Assembly: GCA_014281115.1 (NCBI GenBank)
Contig: JACONQ010000006.1
Span: 2,108,001 to 2,172,000, forward strand
DNA length: 64,000 nt
Reading direction: 5' to 3'
From: Laburnicola sp. R22_1
Lineage: Eukaryota > Ascomycota > Dothideomycetes > Pleosporales > Didymosphaeriaceae
Each line of letters starts with the position of its first letter. Positions within the stretch are counted from its first letter, which is position 1. The notes under the pieces were generated by a model. That model searched no databases and was not told the DNA's origin. It saw only the letters and a list, made by a program, of their open reading frames with translations. A program made the position numbers and the translations under genes. Positions 49,851 to 60,958 of this stretch are shown here, piece after piece.

Positions 49851-51974
49851 CCCTAGTTTGGCAGTCCGTGCAACGCGTCACTCCATGCAACACCCCGCCA
49901 TGCAACACCCCAACTTTGACGCGCCATATCTCCACCAATATGGATCCAATTGAGGCTGCGATAGCAGCAATCGAATCGCGAGAGCCAGGAGAATCTTTCT
50001 CATATAGACAGGTTGCAAAGGATCACGGTGTTGTGACTTCTACACTGACGCGTCGGCACCAAGGCGTCACACAAGCAGGTGCAGCTGCCAACTCCGCGCG
50101 TCGAAATATCAGCCAACAACAAGAAGTAGAGCTTCTACGATATATCAAACAGCTCACCGAACGTGGCCTTCCTCCTACAAGGCAGATGATACAGAGCTTT
50201 GCTTCACATATAGCCAAAAAGCAGATCTTAATATCCTGGGTTGATCGCTTTGTACGGCGGAACAAGGAATCCTTGATATCTCGATGGATGGCCGGCATCG
50301 ACAACAATCGCCACAAAGCTGATTCTCTAGCTAAATATAAGCTCTACTTCGAGCTCTTGCAGCGTAAGATCGAACAATATCAGATCGAGGCTCGAGATAC
50401 GTACAATATGGACGAGAAAGGCTTCCTGCTCGGCATCACCTCCCGCTCTAAGAGGATCTTCAATAGGCCTCTATACGAGGCCAAGGCTGTGAGGCAAGTA
50501 ATACAAGATGGCAGCCGTGAGTGGATATCGATCATAGCTTGTATATGCGCCGACGGATCTGCCTTGGCCCCAGGTCTTATCTATCAGGCCAGCTCTATCA
50601 ACATACAATCAAGCTAGGCCGAGGATATCAATCCTAAACACCATTAGGCCTTTATCACGGTATCAGAATCTGGCTAGAGCAATAATCAGATCGGCCTTGC
50701 ATGGCTGCAATAGGTGTTTAATTGGCTCACAAAGCCAAAATCTGGACGATCGTATCGGCTATTGATTCTTGATGGCCATGGATCTTATATCACAATAGAC
50801 TTTATTGACTTTTGTGATCGCAATAGGATCCTGCTAGCTATATATCCGCCTTATTCTACGTATACGTTGCAGCCTCTTGATGTCTGCGTCTTCAAGCCTC
50901 TATTAATAGTATATTCGAACGAGCTATCAGCCTTTATAAACAACAGCCAGGGACTGGCCTTAATCGCTAAGAGAGATTTCTTTAGCCTGTTCTGGCAGGC
51001 CTGGGTCAATACAATGAGGCAGCCATTGATCCTCCGGGCCTTTGAAGCTACAGGCATCTCCCCGCTCGATCCGACGATTATACTCAATAGATTTGATCAG
51101 TCTCAACTATCTGAGCAAGGATCACGAGAAAGCTCAACCTCAGTACTCAGTGCTTCAGATTGGAGAAAGATCGATAGGCTACTAAGGGCCGCTGTGGATA
51201 CAGGCGGAGATAATAAGGCCAAGAAGCTCAGTCGAACTGTACACCATATCTCTGTACAGAAACAGCTTTTGGAGCATGAAAACAATGGCCTCCGCGAGGC
51301 CCTATCGATACAGAAGAAGCGCTCAAAGCGAGGCAGGCCTTTACCTCTTGATCGGCCAGATAAGTATCATGGTGGAGCTGTTTTCTGGTCACCTCATAGC
51401 GTGCAGCGGGCCCGCGATCGTCAACACCAAAGATATAGAGGATCAGCAAAAACAGCTTCAAAAAAGTGAGCAAGCAGAGGCTCGTCGGGCCAGCCAGCAG
51501 CTCAAGGCAAGACTTCTCCAGGAGAGGCGTATTGCTCGAGCAGCTGCTAGAGATGCGCGCGCAAAGCAGAGGGCTGATGAGGCTGCAGATCGACGTCTTA
51601 AACAACAGGCCCGCAAGGCACAAAGTCAACTTCAGAAACGTATTAGATTATCCTAAAAGGGTAATAAGAAGGCCTCAAAGCCTTCTAGCAGATCTATTAA
51701 GAAGAAACAGGCTCAGCGTGAGGCTGTAGATATTGATGAGGCCTCATCTGTTGCATCCGCCTCACAGTCACGCAGAGGCCGAATCATCAAAACACTAAGC
51801 AGATATCGATAATCTGAGTAGCTAGCAATTATCTACGGGCCTTAGAGACCTCAACTCCAGAAAATCTCGTGATATTATTTTTTGTGGCTGTCTCTATAGC
51901 CTCATGTTTGTGGCCGAGCGATTATGTTGGGGTGTTGCATGGAGTGACGCGTTGCACGGACTGCCAAGCTAGGG
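49851..51974 (+). mobile_element. Full-length pogo/Fot1-like DNA transposon with TA target duplication
   Basis: Inverted ends of about 45 bp begin CCCTAG(T/C)TTGGCAGTCCGT and continue with CAACGCGTCACTCCATGCAA, matching almost perfectly at both ends. They are flanked by TA (49849-49850 and 51975-51976), the signature of Tc1/mariner/pogo insertion. It is 2124 bp with one transposase on the plus strand. Its ends differ from those of the element at 31536-33643, so it is a separate family. It lies inside the older inverted-repeat element. Confidence 0.93.
49940..51655 (+). pseudogene. pogo/Fot1-like transposase with four in-frame TAG stops
   Basis: Start MDPIEAAIAAIESREPGESF. Domains in order: Psq-type HTH (SYRQVAKDHGVVTSTLTRRH, about 20-40), CENP-B-type HTH (QEVELLRYIKQLTERGLPPT to SWVDRFVRRN), then DDE_1 with YNMDEKGFLLG, ICADGSALAPGLIYQ (first Asp), LLILDGHGSYITIDF (second Asp) and YPPYSTYTLQPLDVCVFKPL. 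Between about 50617 and 50712 four in-frame stops occur, all TAG, at places where Trp or Gln is expected (TGG or CAG turned to TAG). This is the outcome of CpA-to-TpA change on either strand. A further frame change occurs near 51420, after which the basic C-terminus (QLKARLLQERRIARAAARDA) is read in another frame. Recently active, now dead. Confidence 0.85.
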
Positions 51975-53415
51975 TAATCGCGGGCATACCAATAAAGGCC
52001 CATATAAGCCAAGTAGCCAACCACACCCTTGTAAGAGGTCTTAGCTTCTTAGAATTTTAAAGAAAGATTACCTTTAAAAGCTATTCTATTTTTAAAAAGC
52101 GTAGCTTTTTCATCAGGAAAAGTTTTGAGCGAGCATGAGCACCTAAGGCACCTGAGCGGCTCTGAGCACGCCTGCGCACGCCTGCGCACCAAATGCGCTC
52201 AGAGCGCACCAGCGATACTACTTTTTCTTAGCGTGCGCATGCGCAAGGTTGCGCAAGGATGCGCACCTATGCCGCCAGTGCACTAGGGCACATAGGGCAC
52301 CTATGCTATTAAAATAATGCTGATTAATCAGCAAATAAAGCTCTTTAATTAGCTAGAATTTAAAAAAAGCTTAGTAAGCAGCTTACTAAGCTTTTAAAAA
52401 AAAGATTTTTTAAAGTATAAAGTTAAAGTCTCTTACTAGATAGTAATTACTAGTTAATATAATAATACTAATTGCTAACGTGTTATATAGAACTTCTATC
52501 TAACCCTAAATTTTAGGTTTTGTAGGTTTAAAAATAGAAAAAATATAGTTTTATAATTATTTAAAAGAATTAGATTAGGCGAAAATTAGTGGCTTGGCAA
52601 AGAACACTATTTTAAAAAGTTTAAACTTTAATAACTTTTTAACTACTTTATTATTTTTATAACTTTTTTAAAAATTTATATAATAATTTATTAGTACTAT
52701 ATTTTTATATAATAATATTACGTAATATATATAATAACTAGTAAAATAAAGAGTTTTTATTAATTACTAACTAATTACGTAATAAAAATAGTATTTTTAA
52801 ATTAAATAATTAAAGACTAGTATTTTCTCTATAAATCTATTAAAAAATTAAAATTATAGCTTTACTAGTAAACAAGTTATAAAGCTTTAAAAAATTACTT
52901 ATTTAGGCTATTTGTGCACATCTGCGCAAGTCTGCGCATATCTGTGCATCTCTAAGCATTTTTGTGCTAGTAAATTGCTTGTGCAAAAATGCGCACAAAT
53001 GCGCAAGTCTGCGCACGTCTGTGCACGATTCGCATAGTTGAGTAGAAAAACTTTCCTGATGTTCTTTAAAATTATATTATAATAAAGAGAGGCTATCTTT
53101 GCAAAGATAATATTACTTTTGCAGCAAAATTATCTTAAAAAATAATAGTGAAGTTGGAGGTTGAAAAGGGCCCCTTATTGGTATGCCCGTGAACAAGTCC
53201 CGCTTGAGGTTTGATTTTGTACGAAGGAGATTGAGCGCTCGGTTTCGACGCATATGCCCACAGCGAAACCGCACAACAGCGATCTACAACGGATCTTGTG
53301 AAGCTCCAATCGAAGTTCACATGTCGAATATTGGATAGAAGTTTTTCAAATGGTCGCACGCAACACTTGAGCTTTATCGCGGGTGACTCCTTGCGCCGTT
53401 TCAAGTGTCAGTAGC
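51975..53415. other. AT-rich remnant of the host element and 3' flank of the AlkB-like gene
   Basis: Very AT-rich (long runs of A/T at 52320-52900) with TGCGCA-rich arrays at each side. No coding frame. From 53197 the base composition returns to normal. Confidence 0.6.
52140..53045. repeat. Two arrays of TGCGCA-type subterminal motifs
   Basis: Words such as CCTGCGCACGCCTGCGCACC and GTGCGCATGCGCAAGGTTGC cluster at 52140-52280. AAATGCGCACAAATGCGCAA and TCTGCGCATATCTGTGCATC cluster at 52910-53040. Spacing is about 10-12 bp, one helical turn, within otherwise AT-only DNA. Some words read TGTGCA, consistent with C-to-T decay. Confidence 0.65.
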
Positions 53416-54625
53416 TCAATCCCACATTTGTCGAACGTTCACATTGATTCTCTTCCTCGCCATCCACCCTCTCCATTCATCGTATTCACTGTCGCCCTCA
53501 TTTTCGCCAGCGGGCCAACTCTCGAGATCTGCAGGACAGGTATCCGGCACAATTTGAGGAACGCCGTGCCATGCGAAGCGTGATGCGCCACTCATGTACA
53601 CGGCACTCCCAGAGCGTAGTCTGATAGCGAGCACGCGCTCTTCTGTATCGTTGGAATCAGATTTGTATTCCGGAGATGTACCAATAACAAAGATGGCATC
53701 GCAGCCAAGGCTGATACTGATCAAACCAGTGTCACTAAACTCGGCGACATCGCGGTGCACACTCAGTGTGTCTCCGGGTGAGTAGAGGTTCACGATAGCA
53801 GCCTCCGCCCTGGTGTCCGTGAAGATGCTCTCTAGCAGTGTCTTAATATCTGATGGGAAACATGGGGGGATCCCATCCGGATATCGCTTCTTGGTCCAGT
53901 CGTATTGACCACCAAGCGTCATCCAACGCATCTTCTTGTTCAGAAGCTGGGATACGCCAAGCGGACGATGGACAGAGGGGTCGATTGGGTCGGCGACGAT
54001 CTGGGAAGAGTTTGGGGACAGGGCAAAGAAGGAAGACTCCGATGAGGGGTAGGAAATATTGTAATGAGTATGTATGTTTGTGAGATGCGAGGGCTGAGCC
54101 AGGTCTCGATGCAGCAACCGGGAGAGAAGTGTGAGCTGGACCTCGGAGGGTAGTAGAGAAGGAACAACAAGGAGACCTGCCCGATGTCAGGGCCGAAGGT
54201 CGAAGGGGGCAGAATATGATGCACAATGGAGCAATGCGTCTCTTGAGTGACTCAAGCATGGTCGATTCACGAGCAAACGTTTTATTCAGCCCGTTGGTCA
54301 AATTTGCATTTTGATAAGTGGAAGCGGTATCAAATCTTCACCTACCTGGCATGTCCTCGTGTTCATACACTGGTACTGAGGAGATGTCTTTTGGGCGCTG
54401 TAGCTCAGCGCTCTCGCTGGCAAAGCGCCGAAAAATGGCGGTCAGCTGCCGAGGGTCCCACTCAGAGACCACGCGCACCCTGCTGTTGGAATTTTCAGCG
54501 TGATCTCGATCCAGATCTACGATGTCGGGGTCGTGGCCCAAGGCCTGTGAGCTCATCCTCTGGTATTTTTTGTAGACATTTCGGATGCGCTCCGGCGGAC
54601 GCTCATACGGATCAAGAGTCGGCAT
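53416..54625 (-). CDS. AlkB-family 2-oxoglutarate/Fe(II) dioxygenase, ALKBH1-like
   Basis: Exons 54625-54346 and 54176-53416 (169-nt intron), 346 aa. The N-terminus MPTLDPYERPPERIRNVYKK is typical of fungal ALKBH1-type proteins. The core has MRWMTLGGQYDWTKK, the iron motif SVHRDVAEFSD (His-x-Asp), FAWHGVPQ (second His) and the 2-oxoglutarate-binding arginines in RKRINVNVRQMW at the C-terminus. ALKBH1 enzymes demethylate nucleic acids (tRNA m1A, mitochondrial RNA, DNA 6mA reported in different organisms); the substrate here is open. It is divergent from CDK1 with 454 bp between starts. Confidence 0.87.
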
Positions 54626-55079
54626 GCCAGCTGTATCGCTGATACACAGCGGGCCGTTGGAGAAGGATGGGGCTTGGACGCGCAGGCAGATATTAGCAGT
54701 ACTGTAGGTAGTGGGGTGGTGAAGAAGAGGAGGTAGTCAGTGTACCTTGCCCTAATGCGAGACGCGTAGCCACTGTTTGAGGCTAGGGCGCTTGGCACGT
54801 GTGTTTACTACCGCCTTTTCGAGAACAACATGGACAGCGCCCCGCCGAGGTCTTTTCCAAACCCCCTCGACCAGACCAGGAGCACTAACAGCAGGTGAAT
54901 TGCGCGTAGCCCCCGGACCGTGACGCCAGGACTGTTGCCCGTGCCCGCTGCCGCTCGCTTTCCATTCCCATTGACACGGCCAGACGCTCTCTCCACCAGC
55001 AGCTCTCCCGACTCCCAACCTCACCGCGCCCCAGACCGCCTACTAAACGGAGCTCTGAGCCGCGCTCCGGCCCGCCGCC
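54626..55079. promoter_or_regulatory. Bidirectional promoter between the AlkB-like gene and CDK1
   Basis: 454 bp between divergent start codons (54625 minus, 55080 plus). GC-rich near CDK1. No gene of its own. Confidence 0.55.
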
Positions 55080-56208
55080 ATGGAGAACTACCAGAAGATG
55101 GAGAAGATCGGGGAGGGTACGCACGCGATTTGCCTCGCACCGCCATGCGAGGCGCCCATGCCAGAATGAACCGACACTAACGTGGGATGCAGGTACCTAC
55201 GGTGTTGTCTACAAGGCGAGAGACCTGTCCACCAAGGACCATCGCATCGTCGCGCTCAAGAAGATCCGTCTCGAGGCTGAAGACGAGGGCGTCCCATCGA
55301 CCGCCATCCGCGAGATCTCGCTGCTCAAGGAGATGAACGACCCCACCATCGTCCGCCTCCTGAACATCGTGCACGCCGACGGACACAAGCTCTACCTCGT
55401 CTTTGAGTATCTCGATGTCGACCTCAAGAAGTACATGGAGGCGCTGCCCGTCAGCCAGGGTGGCCGTGGGAAACCGCTTCCGGACGGCTCTAGGCTGGAC
55501 GTCAACCTGGGTCCGGACATGGTGAAGAAGTTCATGACGCAGCTGTGCCAGGGAATCCGCTACTGCCATGCTCACCGTGTGCTACACCGCGACCTCAAGC
55601 CCCAGAACCTGTTGATCGACAAGGACAACAACCTGAAATTGGCAGACTTCGGGTTGGCGCGCGCATTCGGTGTGCCTCTGCGCACCTACACTCACGAGGT
55701 GCGGAAACGGGACGCCTGGCTGTGGATATACACTGACTCTTGCAGGTGGTGACTCTGTGGTATCGCGCGCCCGAAATTCTTCTCGGCGGCCGTCAGTACT
55801 CGACTGGTGTGGACATGTGGTCTGTGGGCTGCATCTTCGCCGAGATGTGCACGCGCAAGCCGCTGTTCCCTGGCGACTCCGAGATCGACGAGATCTTCAA
55901 GATCTTCCGGTATGTCTGGACCCATCCCGGAAACACCACACGGTCACTAACGTATTCGCAGAGTTCTTGGTACCCCGACTGAACAAGACTGGCCCGGTGT
56001 TACGTCGTTCCCCGATTACAAGTCTTCGTTCCCCAAGTGGAACAAGCATGACATTGCTTCGACTGTGACCACTCTGGACGATTACGGCCTCGACTTGCTC
56101 GACGCTCTGCTTGTGTACGATCCCGCAGGTCGCATTTCCGCCAAGCAAGCCGTCACACACCCCTATTTCACGGGTCTGAGCGGCTACGTAAATGGCGGCT
56201 TTCACTAG
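55080..56208 (+). CDS. CDK1: Cyclin-dependent kinase 1 (Cdc28/NimX)
   Basis: Four exons: 55080-55116, 55193-55698, 55746-55909 and 55962-56208, giving 317 aa. It has [10 protein letters not shown] with the inhibitory Thr14-Tyr15, VALKK (Lys35), an exact PSTAIRE helix (47-53), [30 protein letters not shown] with the T-loop Thr, [14 protein letters not shown], and the C-lobe [14 protein letters not shown]. The insert [18 protein letters not shown] (about 120-140) is typical of filamentous ascomycete CDK1. It drives G1/S and G2/M with cyclins. All introns are short and canonical. Nothing suggests loss of function. Confidence 0.95.
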
Positions 56209-56632
56209 CCGTCGTGGCATGTCTCACGAAGTTATGTGTTGGACAGCATGAGGGCGCATGGGGATCGGAGTACCCTCAATCTTCTGTCTGAGTCAAAGTT
56301 CCCTTTGTCATGGCTGATGGAAGAATTACACTGGGCTTAGCAAATAGTGTATGGCGTTGGTTGGTTTACGGTATCTACCCTACTGGGATTTTAGGTCTGC
56401 GGGGCCGTTTTGAGTAAAGTATGGCCCAGGATACACTGTGTATAACACTTTTGATTTGCATTTCTGTCTGTCCATGTTCACGATGGCAGTTTTGGTGTTG
56501 CAATGACGCAACCAATCATGCGCCTGCCCCACTTCCCCCGTTCGACCATACACTAGTGTATGGGCGGGGACGGACACCAGCACCCTCCCACTTCGCATCT
56601 CGGTCCTTCACCATAGACTCACATTCACTTCA
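56209..56632. other. Intergenic region, 424 bp, no gene seen
   Basis: CDK1 3' UTR and promoter of the GH18-UBA gene. Confidence 0.4.
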
Positions 56633-57917
56633 ATGCCGCCAACTCCCCCGAAGCTGCTACCAATAGACAAAGGCCCTCGCCTGATTGTATACCACCAAAC
56701 CATACACGACTCCGCCGGCGGCTACCATTCGCTTCTGCCCCTCGTTACCAACAACACTGGCGTCACGCATGTCATAATCGCGGCCATCCACCTGAATGAG
56801 GGCCCCGGGAATATCACGCTGAACGACCACAAACCAGACGACAAGCGCTTTGAGCAACTATGGGGCGAGGTGAAATGGCTCCAAGGAAGTGGGGTAAAAG
56901 TGCTGGGGATGTTGGGAGGCGCCGCACAGGGCTCCTATGAGCGGTTAGGTGGCACCGAAGAGAATGTACGTCTGGTAACCGTCTCATCGTAATCGGACTG
57001 ACAAAAACCAGTTCGAAGCCTATTATATGCCTCTCCGCGCCATGGTAGCTACGCAGAAGCTCGACGGCCTAGACCTTGACGTCGAAGAACAAGTGCCCGT
57101 CCAAACCATTACCCGCCTCATCGCCCGCCTCCGCGCAGACTTTGGCCCGGAATTCCTCATCACAATGGCGCCCGTAGCTACCGCGCTCATGCCTGACCCC
57201 AAGATACCCGCCCATCTACGCGCACCGCGCCCTATGCTCGCCTCCGGCCCGACGCCAAACCCTCTGCATCCCACACTGCCGCATCTGAGCGGCTTCAGCT
57301 ACCCAGAGCTAGAATGCGGCGTCTACGGGAAGGAAATAGCGTGGTACAACGTCCAGTTCTACTGCGGGTGGGGCGACGCAGGCTCGACGCAGTGGTACGA
57401 CGCCATCATCTCGGCGGGCTGGTCACCCTCCAAGGTCGTCCTCGGCGTCGTAACCAACCCCGGAAACGGCGCGGGCCACGTGCCAATAAGCAGGCTGCGC
57501 GACGTTACCGCACGACTGCGCGAGAAGTACAAGAACGTGGCCGGCGGATTTGGCGGGGTAATGGGCTGGGAGTACTTCAATAGCGGCGACCACGAGGAGG
57601 ACATGGTCCATGTGACGGCGCTAGAGCTGAACAACGAGACTGTCCAGGCGGGATGGGTTGCCGCGCTCGGCCGCGTATTGCGCGTCGAACATGCACCAAA
57701 GGTAGATACGCCGGCGCCGCTGCTTGGCGTAACACCCGAGCAGATCCGGCAGATGGTGACCAAGTTGCCGGGGGCGCGGGTAGCGTGGCCCGCAGAGTCG
57801 ATCGAGAGCCTCGTCATGCTGGGCTTCTCGAACCAAGAAGCCGTCGCTGCGCTGAATGCTACGGATGGAAATGTGGAACTTGCTGCTGGGTTTCTGTTTG
57901 AACAGTACCCGGGGTAA
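56633..57917 (+). CDS. Glycoside hydrolase family 18-like protein fused to a UBA domain
   Basis: Exons 56633-56965 and 57012-57917, 412 aa. No signal peptide (MPPTPPKLLPIDKGPRLIVY). The GH18 barrel shows RLIVYHQTIH (beta 1), HVIIAAIHLN (beta 2), KVLGMLGGAA (beta 3) and KLDGLDLDVEE, the DGxDxDxE motif with the acid Glu (about 127-137). Later barrel strands are EFLITMAPVA, WYNVQFYCGWG (the conserved Tyr region) and VMGWEYFNSGD. Residues about 365-410 form a UBA domain (ESLVMLGFSNQEAVAALNAT to AAGFLFEQ). Lack of a secretion signal and the ubiquitin-binding tail point to an intracellular protein, unlike ordinary chitinases. The GH18 catalytic motif looks intact. Confidence 0.82.
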
Positions 57918-58730
57918 GAACGCATGATAGGGCAGTATTCCGCTCTGAAATTAGCTCCAGATACCCCGAATGTTGCACGACTATGTAACATCCCGTGTGC
58001 GAACTGGTAGCAGAGTATATGTCTATGCAACTCGTGCATGGCATCGCATAAGCGGGCTCATCTTTGAGTTGGGCGTTTTCCATTTCAATAACATAATATA
58101 CTGTACTGTGCATGTTGGATACTACATCAGTCATCTCAGAAGAAGCAACGGAACTCGTTCATGCTACCGACTATGCGCTACATGTATGCCTACAGGTCTA
58201 ACAAATAAACTGCACCGTCCAACATCCCACATGCGATTAATTCATCAGCATCACCTTCACTCAGACATGCCAATACCATCGAAGGACGAATAAAAACGTC
58301 TCTTGTTGCGTGCCGTGAGCGAAGACATCCGTCTATGCAGCAAAAGCAAAAAACGCGAACAATGCCCACTTTCAACTCCATCTACGATAGATAGTATGGG
58401 TATCCGACTCCCAATCCCAATCCCAATCCCAAAAAGAAGCGCCACCTCAAGTCATCAGAGTAAAACAAAAGAAAAAAAAAGGTACAGAGAATGCGTGAAT
58501 ATACACATGCCAACCAACGTATGAAACAGCCACCGATGCATGTTCATAGAGAATATCATGTCGAAGAGAAGAGCGAGACAAGAGCCACCGATACCATGCC
58601 ATGCAACACAACACCACCGCCTGGAAATGCCCACGTTTCCACCATGCAAGTCGTGACAAGTACAGTACCTTCAGCGTAATGCTTAAATGGCCGTGCCCAG
58701 CGTGAGAAAAAAAAAGGGATAAAAAACACC
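57918..58730. other. Convergent intergenic region, 0.8 kb, with a hexanucleotide repeat
   Basis: 3' flanks of the GH18-UBA gene and the arrestin gene. A CCCAAT unit is repeated about four times near 58410-58433. No gene seen. Confidence 0.4.
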
Positions 58731-60958
58731 TCAACGGACATGCCTCAGCGCCCTTCGAAACCCAGAAACCATATCAATCGTCTCACGGATACTATTCGCC
58801 GACGATCGTTCGCGCAAATTCAGCTGCGGCACGGTCAAGTGGTGCCGCGACGGCACCGGCGAAGCCGAGGAGCTACGGCTCCGAATCGTGGTACGCGGCG
58901 AGGTATTTGCAGATTCTGGCGACAGCGCCGACGAAGTGGAAGAATGTGATGTCGTTGGCGTGAGGGGGCTATGCAAATGGGTATTAAGTATATGAGCTAG
59001 ATGCCGTGAACAGGAAAGTAGAAAAAAGAATAGGCTTTATGGCCATGTTCGAGCGGGAAGAATGCGATCTATGGATGAAGAAATGTGGGTACAGAATGGA
59101 AATGCGGGTTCGTGTAGGAGGTTTGGATGCGGAACGGGCAATTAATTACCTTCCGTCTTCGCTTGGCTTTGGAGATTCTCTCCGACTATTGATCACTGTG
59201 TTCCTTTGAGTTTCCTCGGTCAGAGTATCAAGACTATGCGCCGGGCTAGGCGTGTTGCTTCCACTAGTAGGGGTCCTGCTAGGACTGGAGGGCCTGGAGG
59301 TGGCGATTTGGTACGTAGGCAGGTCTTCGGAGAGGGCAGCTCCAGCTGGTGTACGCACGGCTGTGTTATAGGAGGGCGTACGAAGGAGAGCGTCCATGTC
59401 GTAATTATCGTTGGTAAAGTAGCTGGTGGCCGGCACAGCATTGGCGTCGTCCGGTAACGAATGCGGGGTGCTACCCCCTGATGAGTGTTGCTGGGTGGGC
59501 GCCAAGCGCGAATGACTGCCATGCTGGTTGAGGTTGAGGTTTTGAAGACGGTGTTGCAGAGCCACGGCGGAAGCGCCGCCAGCAACGGCGTCCAAGGATG
59601 CCAGATCTTCCGACGATCCGGACCTGCTCTGACCATAGAAAGGGGTGTTGGAACCGCTGTTCCCCAAGCTCGCATGGGCACCGGGTGTCATGAAACCGCT
59701 GGGATCGATGTCGTTGTAGAGTTCGTCTAGTTGGTGCAGACCGTACGTAGGCGGTGCATTCCGGTTCGCTTCGTCCAGCACGGCCTGTTGCGATAGAATA
59801 TCAGGATCCACCACCACACTCTGATCTTCTCCAGGTGGCAAATTCGGCGAAATAAACAAGTGGACGTGGTTTTTGACAAGAAGCTGACTTGTATGACCCT
59901 CAGGGTTGTGTAAGTTGACATATAGGCGCAGTTTATGAGTTATTCCAATGTTTTCCGTGTCCATAGACTGCCTGCAGTGCTTCAGAGACCTTGGAAGATT
60001 TAGTGTCATCGCAAAGCGGTGGCATTCGTCGAATAGGTGGTCGGCGTCCTCCACCCCTTCAGGCACAACATTCCTGGAATGCTCTGGCATCTTGCCCTCC
60101 GTGTGCGCGACTATATATTCCGTCTGATGTGAGACTCGCCGCCCACCCCAATCGCAATAAAGCAGCCGACACTCGATCAACTCCATCTTGAGGTTTGTTA
60201 TCTCGACGCCTTTCCGCAGCGGTATCAGGACGAAGTCGGCGGTTACGGACGTTCCGATGATGTAGTGCTTTTGGGGTACCGTGATTTTATACGCAATCTT
60301 GGAACCCCAAATGTCTTCGTGGATCTGCTCCATGGGCTGAGTTTCCATGAGATCGCGGCCCAGTGTCCGTATCACTCTGATGTGTGAAGATGCGGTCAAC
60401 GGCTTGCTCATATAGCCCCGGTCCACTGACGCCTTCAGGTTGTAGACGACCCAATTGGTGGGAAGCCCCTCAAAGCTCTCGTCCAGAGTCGAGGGCATCT
60501 TGAATTTGAAGTCCCACTCGTGTACGCCCGCATTGATCTTATGCGCCTTGTGCTTGGAACCGTCTACCGGAAAAAGGCTGAGGTTATCGAGGTGGATAAC
60601 CTGCTTCTGGGTCACAGGGTTCGGGGTAACTGTGTTGGTGGGGGACCATCTGCCAAAGGCGATTAGCACGCTGCCCTGCTGCTCTGGAAGGAGCTGCCGT
60701 ACGTTATTTTGCGGGTGCCCGTCAGAGTGACGCGGATGCTCCGGACCGACATGGACTCTGGGTTGGTGAGGATGAGCTTGCCCGTGAGCTCGGTATCCTG
60801 CGCCTCCGACGAGCCTCCATAGAAGACTACAAACGGCGAACTCGGCCTGCGTGCGTCAGTATGAGAGCGACGCGCATGTGGCCAGTGAGGCATGCTCACT
60901 TGATCTCCAGGACGGGTGTGGCAGTTCTGCCAAACACACCTCCGCCGGCGCGAGGCAT
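58731..60958 (-). CDS. Arrestin-related trafficking adaptor (ART/alpha-arrestin)
   Basis: Exons 60958-60900, 60846-60703, 60649-59150 and 58968-58731 close in frame, 646 aa. The arrestin N-domain runs from VLEIKPSSPFVVFYGGSSEA through LTGKLILTNPESMSVRSIRV. The C-domain has KIAYKITVPQKHYIIGTSVT, VTADFVLIPLRKGVEI and LRLYVNLHNPEGHTSQLLV. After it come PY motifs for WW-domain HECT ligases (Rsp5/HulA): PPTY in NAPPTYGLHQL, and LPTY further on. The C-terminal 230 residues are Ser/Thr/Pro-rich, ending ETIDMVSGFRRALRHVR. The family directs ubiquitination and endocytosis of nutrient permeases. It is not clearly the CreD orthologue. It is 1.4 kb from creC, on the same strand. Confidence 0.85.

Larger units (their letters stand above)
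49804..53196. mobile_element. Older AT-rich inverted-repeat element hosting a nested transposon
   Basis: TTGTTCAC(A/G)GGCATACCAATAAG occurs at 49804-49826 and, inverted, at 53174-53196. A related unit, TAATCGCGGGC(A/T)TACCAATAA, is repeated near the left end and again just right of the nested element. Without the 2.1-kb pogo/Fot1-like insert, the host is about 1.27 kb. Its interior is very AT-rich except for two dense arrays of TGCGCA-type words near 52140-52280 and 52910-53040. These look like subterminal transposase-binding repeats. No coding frame survives, and the superfamily is unknown. Confidence 0.65.

Noticed and set aside
52140..53045. TGCGCA arrays considered as CRISPR-like or satellite repeats
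   Set aside because: The units are short, irregular and without equal spacers, and the genome is eukaryotic. Subterminal transposon motifs explain them better.
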